Origin: JAADHU01 sp964446495
GTDB taxonomy: Bacteria > Pseudomonadota > Gammaproteobacteria > Steroidobacterales > Woeseiaceae
Length of the DNA stretch: 9,052 bases
Reading direction: 5' to 3'
NCBI GenBank assembly: GCA_964446495.1
Contig: CAYUOY010000160.1
Location: 1 to 9,052 of the forward strand
Positions 1-5,866 of the stretch are shown here, one piece after another (the stretch's first letter is position 1; each line of letters opens with the position of its first letter). The notes under the pieces were generated by a model that worked only from the letters and a program-made list of their open reading frames with translations, had not been told where the DNA came from and did no database searches. Both the position numbers and the translations under genes were made by a program.

Positions 1-54
1 GTCAGGGTACAGTGAATCCCTTGGTCCCAGGTTCGAGTCCTGGCGGGCCCACCA
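1..54 (+). tRNA. 3' part of a tRNA gene (possible att-site fragment)
   Basis: Bases 27-31 (CCAGG) and 39-43 (CCTGG) form a perfect T stem around the loop TTCGAGT. Bases 44-50 are the 3' acceptor strand, 51 the discriminator A, and 52-54 an encoded CCA. The 5' half lies outside the window or is absent. The anticodon arm is poor: AGGG (4-7) pairs with CCCT (18-21), but the next pair is T-T and the loop would be 8 nt with no T at position 33. From about base 15 onward the sequence resembles a tRNA-Lys type 3' half, but the isotype cannot be read. It is either a tRNA cut by the window edge with an odd loop, or a displaced 3' tRNA fragment left by an integrase. The end at base 54 is certain; an intact gene is not. 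Confidence 0.75.
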
Positions 55-62
55 AATACTCG

Positions 63-1553
63 TTATCCGGCTTTCCCCAGTGAACCCAATACCTCCCGAA
101 AACTGTTCAGGCCCGCTTCCAGGTTCTCGATGATCTCCTCGGCGAGTTCATCCGGCTCGGGCAGGTTGTCCAGGTCAGTGAGGCTCTTGTCTTTCAGCCA
201 GAAGATATCGAGGCTGGTCTTGTCGCGGGCGGTCAATTCCTCGTAGCGGTACTTGCGCCAACGGCCGTCCGGGTTCTTGTCGGCGTTCCAGGAGGGTTTG
301 CGCTTGTGCCGGTTTTCCGGTTTGTAGCATTTGATGAAATCTGTCAGGTTCTCAAGACGCAGGGGTTTCTTTTTCAGGGTGTGATGGATGTTGGTCCGGT
401 AGTCGTAATACCAGACTTCTTTTGTCCACGGATCCGGGCTGGCTTTGCGGTTGTCGAAAAAAATAACGTTGGCCTTGACACCTTGCGCGTAAAAAATACC
501 GGTCGGCAGTCGCAGGATGGTGTGCAGGTCGGTATTTTCCAGCAACTTGCGGCGGATGGTCTCACCCGCACCGCCCTCGAACAGCACGTTGTCGGGCACC
601 ACCACGGCGACCCGACCGGTGGTTTTGAGCATGGTACGGATGTGTTGCACAAAATTGAGCTGCTTGTTCGAGGTGGTGGCCCAGAAGTCCTGGCGGTTGT
701 AGGTCAGGTCGTCTTTTTCCTGTTCACCTTCCTCGTTGGTAAAACTCATGGAGCTTTTCTTACCGAAGGGCGGATTGGCCAGCACATAGTCGTAGCGTTG
801 CCCTGCATCGGCGACCAGCGCGTCATTGGGTGATATTGGTGCGTCGCCATCGATCTCGCCGATGTTGTGCAGGAACATGTTCATCAGGCACAGGCGGCGG
901 GTGTTGGCGACGATCTCGTTGCCGTGAAAGGCCTCGTGCTTGAGAAAGGCCTTTTGCGCCTTGTCGAGCTTGTAGTGATCCGGGTCGGTCATGAAATCAT
1001 AGGCAGCGAGGAAAAAGCCGCCGGTGCCGCAAGCCGGGTCGGCAATGGTCTTGCCGGGCTCGGGGCGCACGCATTCGACCATGGTGCGGATCAGCGCACG
1101 CGGCGTGAAGTACTGGCCGGCACCGGACTTGGTGTCCTCGGCGTTTTTCTCCAGCAGCCCCTCGTAGATGGTGCCCTTTACATCCGCGCCCATCATCACC
1201 CAGTCGGTATCGTCCACCATGTCGATCAGGCGGTACAGCTTGGCCGGGTCCTGGATCTTGTTCTGCGCCTTGGTAAAAATCTGCCCGAGCATGCCCTTGC
1301 GGGTGGCGAGTTCGCGCAGCAGTTCAATGTAATGGCCTTCCAGCTCCGCGCCGCGTTTTGTTTTCAGGCTTTGCCAGTCGTAACCCTCCGGGATGCCAAC
1401 ATCGCGATTGTAGGGCGGCCTGGCATACTCGTCCGCCATCTTGAGAAAAATCAGGTAGGTCAACTGTTCTAGGTAATCGCCGTAGCTGACGCCGTCATCG
1501 CGCAGGGTGGTGCAAAAACTCCAGACTCTGGAAACGATGGGGGCAGTATTCAT
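63..1553 (-). CDS. hsdM: Type I restriction-modification DNA methyltransferase subunit HsdM
   Basis: This is the modification subunit of a type I RM enzyme. With HsdS it methylates adenine (N6) in the target site, and it is also needed in the restriction complex with HsdR. The 496-aa product has an N-terminal HsdM helical domain (about 5-135), the QYFTPR stretch (147-152), the AdoMet-binding motif I DPACGTGGF (172-180) and the catalytic motif IV NPPF (260-263). Length is normal for the family. The ATG at 1553 gives the expected start MNTAPIVS. The frame is open 13 codons further upstream, but that stretch does not look like HsdM, and it overlaps the HEPN remnant. The start overlaps the HEPN stop as ATGA, with GAGGG 12 nt upstream. 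Unusually, it is separated from hsdR and hsdS by about 2.7 kb and ends 8 bp from the tRNA end on the opposite strand. Confidence 0.96.
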   Translation of the reverse strand: MNTAPIVSRVWSFCTTLRDDGVSYGDYLEQLTYLIFLKMADEYARPPYNRDVGIPEGYDWQSLKTKRGAELEGHYIELLRELATRKGMLGQIFTKAQNKIQDPAKLYRLIDMVDDTDWVMMGADVKGTIYEGLLEKNAEDTKSGAGQYFTPRALIRTMVECVRPEPGKTIADPACGTGGFFLAAYDFMTDPDHYKLDKAQKAFLKHEAFHGNEIVANTRRLCLMNMFLHNIGEIDGDAPISPNDALVADAGQRYDYVLANPPFGKKSSMSFTNEEGEQEKDDLTYNRQDFWATTSNKQLNFVQHIRTMLKTTGRVAVVVPDNVLFEGGAGETIRRKLLENTDLHTILRLPTGIFYAQGVKANVIFFDNRKASPDPWTKEVWYYDYRTNIHHTLKKKPLRLENLTDFIKCYKPENRHKRKPSWNADKNPDGRWRKYRYEELTARDKTSLDIFWLKDKSLTDLDNLPEPDELAEEIIENLEAGLNSFREVLGSLGKAG

Positions 1554-1714
1554 GTGTCGTTGCCACCCTCGGAAAGCATGGCGCGAATACACATTTCAAG
1601 CGGCCCAAGTTCTTTATCGATAACTGAAACAATCGTCAGCGGATCGATTTTTCCGGGATAGTTGTGTACAAGAATATTGCGGAAACCGCTGATCTCTCGC
1701 CAGGGTTTACTCAT
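1550..1714 (-). CDS. Truncated HEPN-domain protein (HepT/DUF86 C-terminal half)
   Basis: This short frame of 54 codons starts at an ATG overlapping the stop of the MNT gene (ATGA) and ends in a TGA overlapping the hsdM start (ATGA). Its product, beginning MSKPWREISGFRNILVHNY, matches by recognition the C-terminal half of HepT/DUF86 proteins. It contains the RX4HXY motif as R12, H17 and Y19. In the family this is the RNase active site, and its tyrosine is the residue modified by the partner MNT protein. A normal HepT is about 110-140 aa, so roughly the first 60 residues, including the first helices of the four-helix HEPN bundle, are missing. It may be a nonfunctional remnant kept for translational coupling to hsdM, or a minimal peptide with a retained role. 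The homology call is firm; activity is doubtful. Confidence 0.75.
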   Translation of the reverse strand: MSKPWREISGFRNILVHNYPGKIDPLTIVSVIDKELGPLEMCIRAMLSEGGNDT

Positions 1715-2001
1715 AGATCTACTGCCTCTTTCAGCACTTGCTCGCGGATATGACGGTTGAGTTCGTGCTCGGGCACCAAGTCCACTTTTCGTCCCAACAA
1801 TTGCACCAGTCGCTCAGTTAATGGCAGGCGCTGGTTGAAGAGATCATAGCCCCGGGAGAACTCAACCAGAAAATCCACGTCGCTGTCCGCTCGATCTTCA
1901 TGCCGTGCGACAGAGCCAAATACGCGAATGCGCCTGGCACCGTACCGTGTGCCAAGCACAGCGATAGCGTCTTTTTGTGCATGTAAATCATCCAGTAGCA
2001 T
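1711..2001 (-). CDS. MNT-type minimal nucleotidyltransferase (MntA-like antitoxin)
   Basis: The 96-aa product is a complete minimal nucleotidyltransferase of the MntA family. It shows the GSX10DXD signature (G29, S30, D41, D43) and a further acidic residue at D74 in KVDLV, matching the catalytic triad. In MntA-HepT toxin-antitoxin pairs this enzyme transfers AMP from ATP to a tyrosine of the HEPN toxin and silences it. Here its usual partner survives only as the truncated HEPN frame that overlaps its stop codon. It starts 3 bp after the TAG of the rhuM remnant, with AAGG 8 nt upstream of the ATG. Because every active-site residue is kept although the toxin is truncated, it may still act on the fragment or on another substrate; that is inference. 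Confidence 0.88.
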   Translation of the reverse strand: MLLDDLHAQKDAIAVLGTRYGARRIRVFGSVARHEDRADSDVDFLVEFSRGYDLFNQRLPLTERLVQLLGRKVDLVPEHELNRHIREQVLKEAVDL

Positions 2002-2003
2002 GT

Positions 2004-2361
2004 CTATACCTTATCAGTTTTCCAATGTGTGGCCAGACTAAATTCCATCAGGCGCAGGGGGGCGCGGCTGCTGTTGACCCGGTAACCGACTGAAATGATG
2101 GCGTCGAGGTTGTAGTGCTGGAGCGTGCGCTTGACGTCACTTGTCCCTTCACGACGAACTACCGAGAAATCCTCGGTAGTTGTACTTTCTTCCAGCTCCA
2201 TTGTCTTTGTAGATATTTTTTAGATGCAGACTGACATTGTCCGTTGAGGTGTCAAACAATTCAGCCATTTGCACCTGGGTTAGCCAGACTGTTTCTGTTC
2301 CCGCATCCAGCTGGACTTCCACCGGCCGGCCTTCGCTTTCGAAAATCACAATGTCATTCAT
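2004..2361 (-). pseudogene. rhuM: rhuM-like gene, frameshifted and 3'-truncated
   Basis: The first frame (from ATG 2361) reads as the N terminus of the RhuM/COG3943 family, with VWLTQVQMAELFDTS and then LKNIYKD. At about 2198-2202 the homology jumps to another frame, continuing ELEESTTTEDFSVVRREG and then HYNLDAIISVGYRVNSSRA. One extra base in AATGGAG explains the shift. After that point the expected continuation (TQFRIWAT in relatives, from memory) is lost and an unrelated tail of about 18 residues runs to a TAG at 2004-2006. RhuM proteins are usually above 300 aa, so only the N-terminal third remains. The start has a very strong ribosome site, AAGGAGG (2366-2372), 4 nt from the ATG. RhuM genes often accompany type I RM operons; their function is not settled. 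This copy is clearly broken. Confidence 0.85.
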
Positions 2362-2512
2362 ATCGCCTCCTTGCGACGGGGTTTGCGTTTCCGGATCAGT
2401 TTACGCGTACTGGTCTGCACCGTCTTTTCGGCCTTGATGCGTTTAAGCAGCATGGCGGCCGGTTCGTCGTTGAGGCCCTTGCGACAAGTTGGCCGGAGAA
2501 GACTTTTTTTGG
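2358..2512 (-). pseudogene. 3' remnant of a second hsdS gene, with 1-bp deletion
   Basis: On the minus strand this stretch reads KKVFSGQLVA and, after a frame change, NDEPAAMLLKRIKAEKTVQ, followed by a lysine/arginine-rich tail ending in a TGA that overlaps the rhuM ATG. It closely matches the C terminus of the intact HsdS, which reads KKAFSGQLVAQDPGDEPAAV and then LLERIKAEKVKQ. At base level, plus-strand 2446-2503 aligns with 4399-4463 and shares blocks such as GGCGGCCGGTTCGTCG and GTTGGCCGGAGAAG. Between these blocks the remnant is one base shorter (about 2471-2484), which accounts for the frameshift. It is therefore the fossil tail of another specificity subunit. The rest of that gene, including both target recognition domains, is gone. 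The basic tail after the frameshift is still open. Confidence 0.85.
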
Positions 2513-2514
2513 GG

Positions 2515-2535
2515 AATTATCGGGGCAGTGTTCAT
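2515..2535 (-). pseudogene. Probable 5' scar of a second hsdM gene
   Basis: The minus strand here starts with an ATG and encodes MNTAPII, nearly identical to the start of the intact HsdM (MNTAPIV). Over 24 bases 19 match the real hsdM start, and a GTGG-AACG stretch upstream is also shared. Directly after it comes the hsdS 3' remnant, out of frame. Read from the hsdM-like ATG, the frame gives only a 30-aa peptide ending in TAA. The simplest reading is one large deletion joining the first codons of an hsdM to the last codons of an hsdS. The matched segment is short, so chance or another origin remains possible. Confidence 0.55.
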
Positions 2536-2616
2536 AGTATTTACGTTCCACTACTCATAAGTTGACAGCTCCCCTGCTTAATTGGCTGCCTGACATCCGG
2601 GCGCGGCTGGCCACGA

Positions 2617-2633
2617 TATGCGCCCGGCGCATA
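2617..2633. repeat. 17-bp perfect palindrome after the AlbA_2 gene
   Basis: TATGCGCC and GGCGCATA flank a single central base, 3 bp past the stop codon of the AlbA_2/HATPase gene. As RNA it could form a 6-bp stem with a 5-nt loop. No T-run follows on the minus strand, so it is not a standard intrinsic terminator. It could be an mRNA 3'-end hairpin or a protein binding site. Confidence 0.5.
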
Positions 2634-2636
2634 AAT

Positions 2637-4304
2637 TTAAACGCTCGGGCGTATACCCTGGCTTTCGATATAATAGGCGGCCTTCCTATCGCCTTGTTTT
2701 TCAAGGGAACCTTCGTCAGCGAGGCGACGAAGCAGTTTATACGCCTGATCTGGCGTCAGGCGGCAGAGTTCGATCACTTCCTGACGCGTAATCCGCCCAT
2801 GCTGAGCGACATACTTACTGACCATCTGCTCTTGCTGTAAGCGGTCAAATCCCGCCTGCTGGGTATACTCGGCTTTCTTGCCGAGTGCACGATACAGTGC
2901 TGGCGACAACGTGTAACTCCGACCTCGCCCCAAACCATGCGCTTGCAGCAAACCGGCTTCCATCAGAGCCTCGACGCTGGGCACAACCCGGGCCACATCT
3001 TTCTGCAAGCAAATCGCTAACTGGTCGCTCTTGACTCGTCGCTGCTCGCGCAGGGTTGCCAGGATGATCAGGCTATCGATCGGGAGTTCACCACCACGGC
3101 GCGCCTCCTCTTCGAGTACCACCTCCAAAAACCGCCAGTTGGCCTCCGCCAGGCTAAGACGCAACACCACCGAAAGGCTGTCCGACTGGCTGAAATCCGG
3201 AGTATGTCGCCCGAAACGCAACATCCCGCGGTAAATCAGATCCACACCCCGTCCGGTACGCTCCACTAACCCGATACGCTTGAGTGCATCAGCAAGTACC
3301 GGATTCCGCGGTCGTGGTTCAGTCGTCAGCAGGTTACTTAGCGAGACACCTTCAACAAACCCGCCGGGGTTGCTGATGCTGAGTTCATCGCCTGATAGCC
3401 GGATATGTACTGCGCCTCTAAGACTATAGTCCCGGTGCGTAATAGCATTGGCGATAGCCTCACGAAAGGCACGTGGGTCCACCTTCGGCACGGCTACGCG
3501 AAACAGACCAGCCTGAAATTCTTCCTCAGTGTTAAGCGGCTTGAACAGCGTTTCTACCCACTCAAACGCTCGTAACAGTGGAGCACGGCTGAACTCGTTC
3601 AGCCGTACCACTTCACCATCCAGAATCTGGAAAGCAATTTCATGGGTCGGAACAAGCGACCGCAACGAAGCCTCATGTCCCAGCAGTAACAGACCTGTCA
3701 ATGTCGGCTGATAACCCTCATCCGTTCTGACTGATAGACCCAGAGCGGTATCAAGTTGTGTATCGTCCAGTTCCAGCAAGACCCGGTCACCATTGAAGCG
3801 TTCGATAAACTGGCGCAGGCGTGCCCGCTCCACCGGGTCAAGATCGGTCATCGAAGCACCAGCAATACGACTGGCGCTCTGATCCAATAGTCCGAAACTG
3901 GCTTGCCGAGAGGCGAACTCGTGAGGCAGGTAGGGCACACACTCCGGCTGCCCGTTGGCCTGTAAGCGTCGGCGCTTGAGCATACCGTCGTTGGTCGCAA
4001 CCGGCACACCACTCTTGCTAACTTCTATCCTTGCCACCGTACACTCACCGATAGCCAACGACGACACGCGTACCGCCACACTGGGTTGTGTGCGATTAGC
4101 GATCAGTGCAGCCAGGCCATCAAGGTTCTGGTGTTGATCGTGCAAGCCGGTGACCCGAGCATCATCCTCGACACCGAGGTAAATATCTCCTCCCTCGCTG
4201 TTTGCCATACACACAACGGCCTCGATCAGATCGCGGTCAGACAGACACTGTCGGTCGCTCTTGAATTCGCAAGTCAGGGTTTCCCCAGCGGGAATTCGAG
4301 TCAT
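2637..4304 (-). CDS. AlbA_2 / HATPase_c_4 domain protein (COG2865-type putative regulator)
   Basis: The 555-aa product begins with an AlbA_2 (Schlafen-like) domain: CEFKSD (12-17) and ANSEGGDIYLGV (34-45) are its usual landmarks. A second module resembles the HATPase_c_4 'RecG-related' domain, with REAIANAITHRDYS (281-294), SNPGGF (311-316) and ERTGRGVDLI (348-357). The C-terminal part (about 405-545) looks like one or two winged-helix units. COG2865 proteins are described as predicted transcriptional regulators or ATP-binding proteins, and AlbA_2 domains in other contexts bind or cut nucleic acid. Despite the 'RecG' label it has no helicase motifs. The ATG overlaps the hsdS stop as ATGA and has AAGGTG 6 nt upstream, so it is translated with the RM genes. 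A regulatory or accessory defence role is inferred from position only. Confidence 0.85.
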   Translation of the reverse strand: MTRIPAGETLTCEFKSDRQCLSDRDLIEAVVCMANSEGGDIYLGVEDDARVTGLHDQHQNLDGLAALIANRTQPSVAVRVSSLAIGECTVARIEVSKSGVPVATNDGMLKRRRLQANGQPECVPYLPHEFASRQASFGLLDQSASRIAGASMTDLDPVERARLRQFIERFNGDRVLLELDDTQLDTALGLSVRTDEGYQPTLTGLLLLGHEASLRSLVPTHEIAFQILDGEVVRLNEFSRAPLLRAFEWVETLFKPLNTEEEFQAGLFRVAVPKVDPRAFREAIANAITHRDYSLRGAVHIRLSGDELSISNPGGFVEGVSLSNLLTTEPRPRNPVLADALKRIGLVERTGRGVDLIYRGMLRFGRHTPDFSQSDSLSVVLRLSLAEANWRFLEVVLEEEARRGGELPIDSLIILATLREQRRVKSDQLAICLQKDVARVVPSVEALMEAGLLQAHGLGRGRSYTLSPALYRALGKKAEYTQQAGFDRLQQEQMVSKYVAQHGRITRQEVIELCRLTPDQAYKLLRRLADEGSLEKQGDRKAAYYIESQGIRPSV

Positions 4305-5866
4305 GTGAACACCTTTTTCCGCCGTGTTGAGTTCGTCACCGCCTTGCGCCTGTGCACCTTCTTTTTTGGTGCTTGTTTAACCTTTTCTGCCTTAATGCGC
4401 TCCAGCAGCACGGCGGCCGGTTCGTCGCCGGGGTCCTGTGCGACGAGTTGGCCGGAGAAGGCTTTTTTCAGGATGGATTGGCGGAGGGCTTCTGTACGAT
4501 TAAGGTTTGCTTCAATTTCATCCTCGTTATCATCGATAACAGACAGAATTGCCTGTATTTCGTTAATCATGAACCTCTGTTCTTCCATTGAGCATAGAGG
4601 CACAACGAGGTTTTCCAATGTTGTTAGATTGATATTCTTTTGTGCGGTAGCAGGAGCATATGCTTCTATCCTTACGCGAACAGCTTTAATAAATAGCTCA
4701 ATGTATTCCGGCATCACAAGTCTATCAACGGCAGAAAACCCCACAACACTGTCTGGAAAGCACGCATCAAATCCCAGAAATGCTGTTTCAGCAATATTGG
4801 CAGCAATCGTGATGCAAAGCGTGCCTTTGGGCCATAGTTTGCTCTGCAACAAACCCGTTTCATTGTAAGTTTGTGAATATTTACGAACTATTCTTCTTGC
4901 TGCCTTGACCTCCCCAGTTTGAATAAAAGGATATGACCCACCGAAAAGCTGGGGATCATTACGCGGGCGCTGTTTCGACTTACCTCTTCCCAAATTCCCC
5001 AAATTCCCCAAATTCGTGTATACAAATCCGCTCGGCAGCTGTGGAAGTCTCGCCAGTTCTTCCGTACTTAACGTCGGCAACTTTTTCGGCTTTTTCGACT
5101 TCGAAGGCTTCCTGCCGCGTTTGCCGTCTGCTTCCCACACCTTAACAGCTTTATCCAACTCCATAATCTGTTGCTGATAACACGCTTTACGTTCTTTTTG
5201 TATGCGGGCGAGAAGCTGGTCGGCGGTTTCGAGTTTGCCCTTGTTCTCTTCCCGCCACCGGGCGGTGAGTTTGCCTTCGAAAGCATGTTTGAGGACAGCC
5301 TGGCGATAGACCTTCAATTGCTCCCGTGCGGTTTTCAGGCTTTCGATACCCTTGTCCAGTTCGGAGAAGAGTTCTTCAATTTTGGCGACGATGCGGTGTT
5401 GTTCGTTTACTGGGGGCAGATCGAAAGTGATGCCTTCTATCTTTTCAGCAGAGATATTCGGCTGTGCTCCACCATATGCCAGCTTTTCGATTTCTTTTTT
5501 TGCTGAATACAAAAAATAGAAGACGTAATTTTTGAAAACGTCTTTACTTCGAGGTTTTATATTTCCTACGCGTTGGTTTTGATATGCATATTTTCCGGAT
5601 TTGTAAATACCAAATTTTCCGGTTGTCGCACCTGACATGGCAATAAGCACATCACCATTCAGTACGGAGAATCTCTCAAATTCTTTATTGGCTTTAACCT
5701 TTACAGCATTTTCTGATGTGACAACTCCATCTTGAATATCTGATATCCGAATTACTGGGATACCATCCGTAAGATAGCTTTTACTCTTAAAAGCGCACCC
5801 GTTTTTCAAATAGGCTATATCGCCAAACAAACAATGCGCCCAACCAATTGGGGTTTTCTCAGACAT
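4301..5866 (-). CDS. hsdS: Type I restriction-modification specificity subunit HsdS
   Basis: HsdS recognises the split DNA target and scaffolds HsdM and HsdR. The 521-aa product has two half-repeats. TRD1 spans about 8-150, followed by a conserved region with PPVNEQHRIVAKIEELFSEL (151-170) and a helical segment containing LKHAFEGKLT (192-201). A lysine-rich linker (about 249-263) leads to TRD2 (about 278-425), then a second conserved region with MEEQ (427-430) and LKKAFSGQLVA (466-476). The ATG at 5866 overlaps the hsdR stop by one base (TGATG); an adjacent in-frame TTG is a less likely start. Both TRD-coding stretches (roughly 5440-5860 and 4510-4870) are visibly richer in A+T than hsdR, as is common for exchanged recognition domains. 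A 9-bp tandem repeat lies at the start of TRD2. The recognition sequence cannot be predicted by eye. Confidence 0.96.
   Translation of the reverse strand: MSEKTPIGWAHCLFGDIAYLKNGCAFKSKSYLTDGIPVIRISDIQDGVVTSENAVKVKANKEFERFSVLNGDVLIAMSGATTGKFGIYKSGKYAYQNQRVGNIKPRSKDVFKNYVFYFLYSAKKEIEKLAYGGAQPNISAEKIEGITFDLPPVNEQHRIVAKIEELFSELDKGIESLKTAREQLKVYRQAVLKHAFEGKLTARWREENKGKLETADQLLARIQKERKACYQQQIMELDKAVKVWEADGKRGRKPSKSKKPKKLPTLSTEELARLPQLPSGFVYTNLGNLGNLGRGKSKQRPRNDPQLFGGSYPFIQTGEVKAARRIVRKYSQTYNETGLLQSKLWPKGTLCITIAANIAETAFLGFDACFPDSVVGFSAVDRLVMPEYIELFIKAVRVRIEAYAPATAQKNINLTTLENLVVPLCSMEEQRFMINEIQAILSVIDDNEDEIEANLNRTEALRQSILKKAFSGQLVAQDPGDEPAAVLLERIKAEKVKQAPKKKVHRRKAVTNSTRRKKVFT
4989..5014. repeat. Tandem 9-bp repeat in hsdS (CCCCAAATT, about 2.9 copies)
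   Basis: The plus strand has CCCAAATT followed by two full copies of CCCCAAATT. In HsdS these encode the GNL units of TNLGNLGNLGRG (284-294), at the N-terminal edge of TRD2. The unit is a multiple of three, so gain or loss of a copy would change length by three residues without a frameshift. Confidence 0.9.

Noticed and set aside
867..1472. Plus-strand open frame opposite hsdM (about 200 codons)
   Set aside because: It is a shadow of hsdM, which is certain from its motifs; no ribosome site or recognisable domain supports it.
1554..1592. Longer HsdM start at 1592 adding 13 residues
   Set aside because: The extra residues do not resemble HsdM and overlap the HEPN remnant; MNTAPIVS from 1553 is the expected N terminus.
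2562..2590. Perfect TTGACA (-35 box) on the plus strand at 2562-2567
   Set aside because: No -10 box at 16-18 bp spacing and no plus-strand gene to serve.
4086..4868. Plus-strand open frame spanning the hsdS/AlbA_2 junction
   Set aside because: It crosses two confident genes on the other strand and has no domain of its own.
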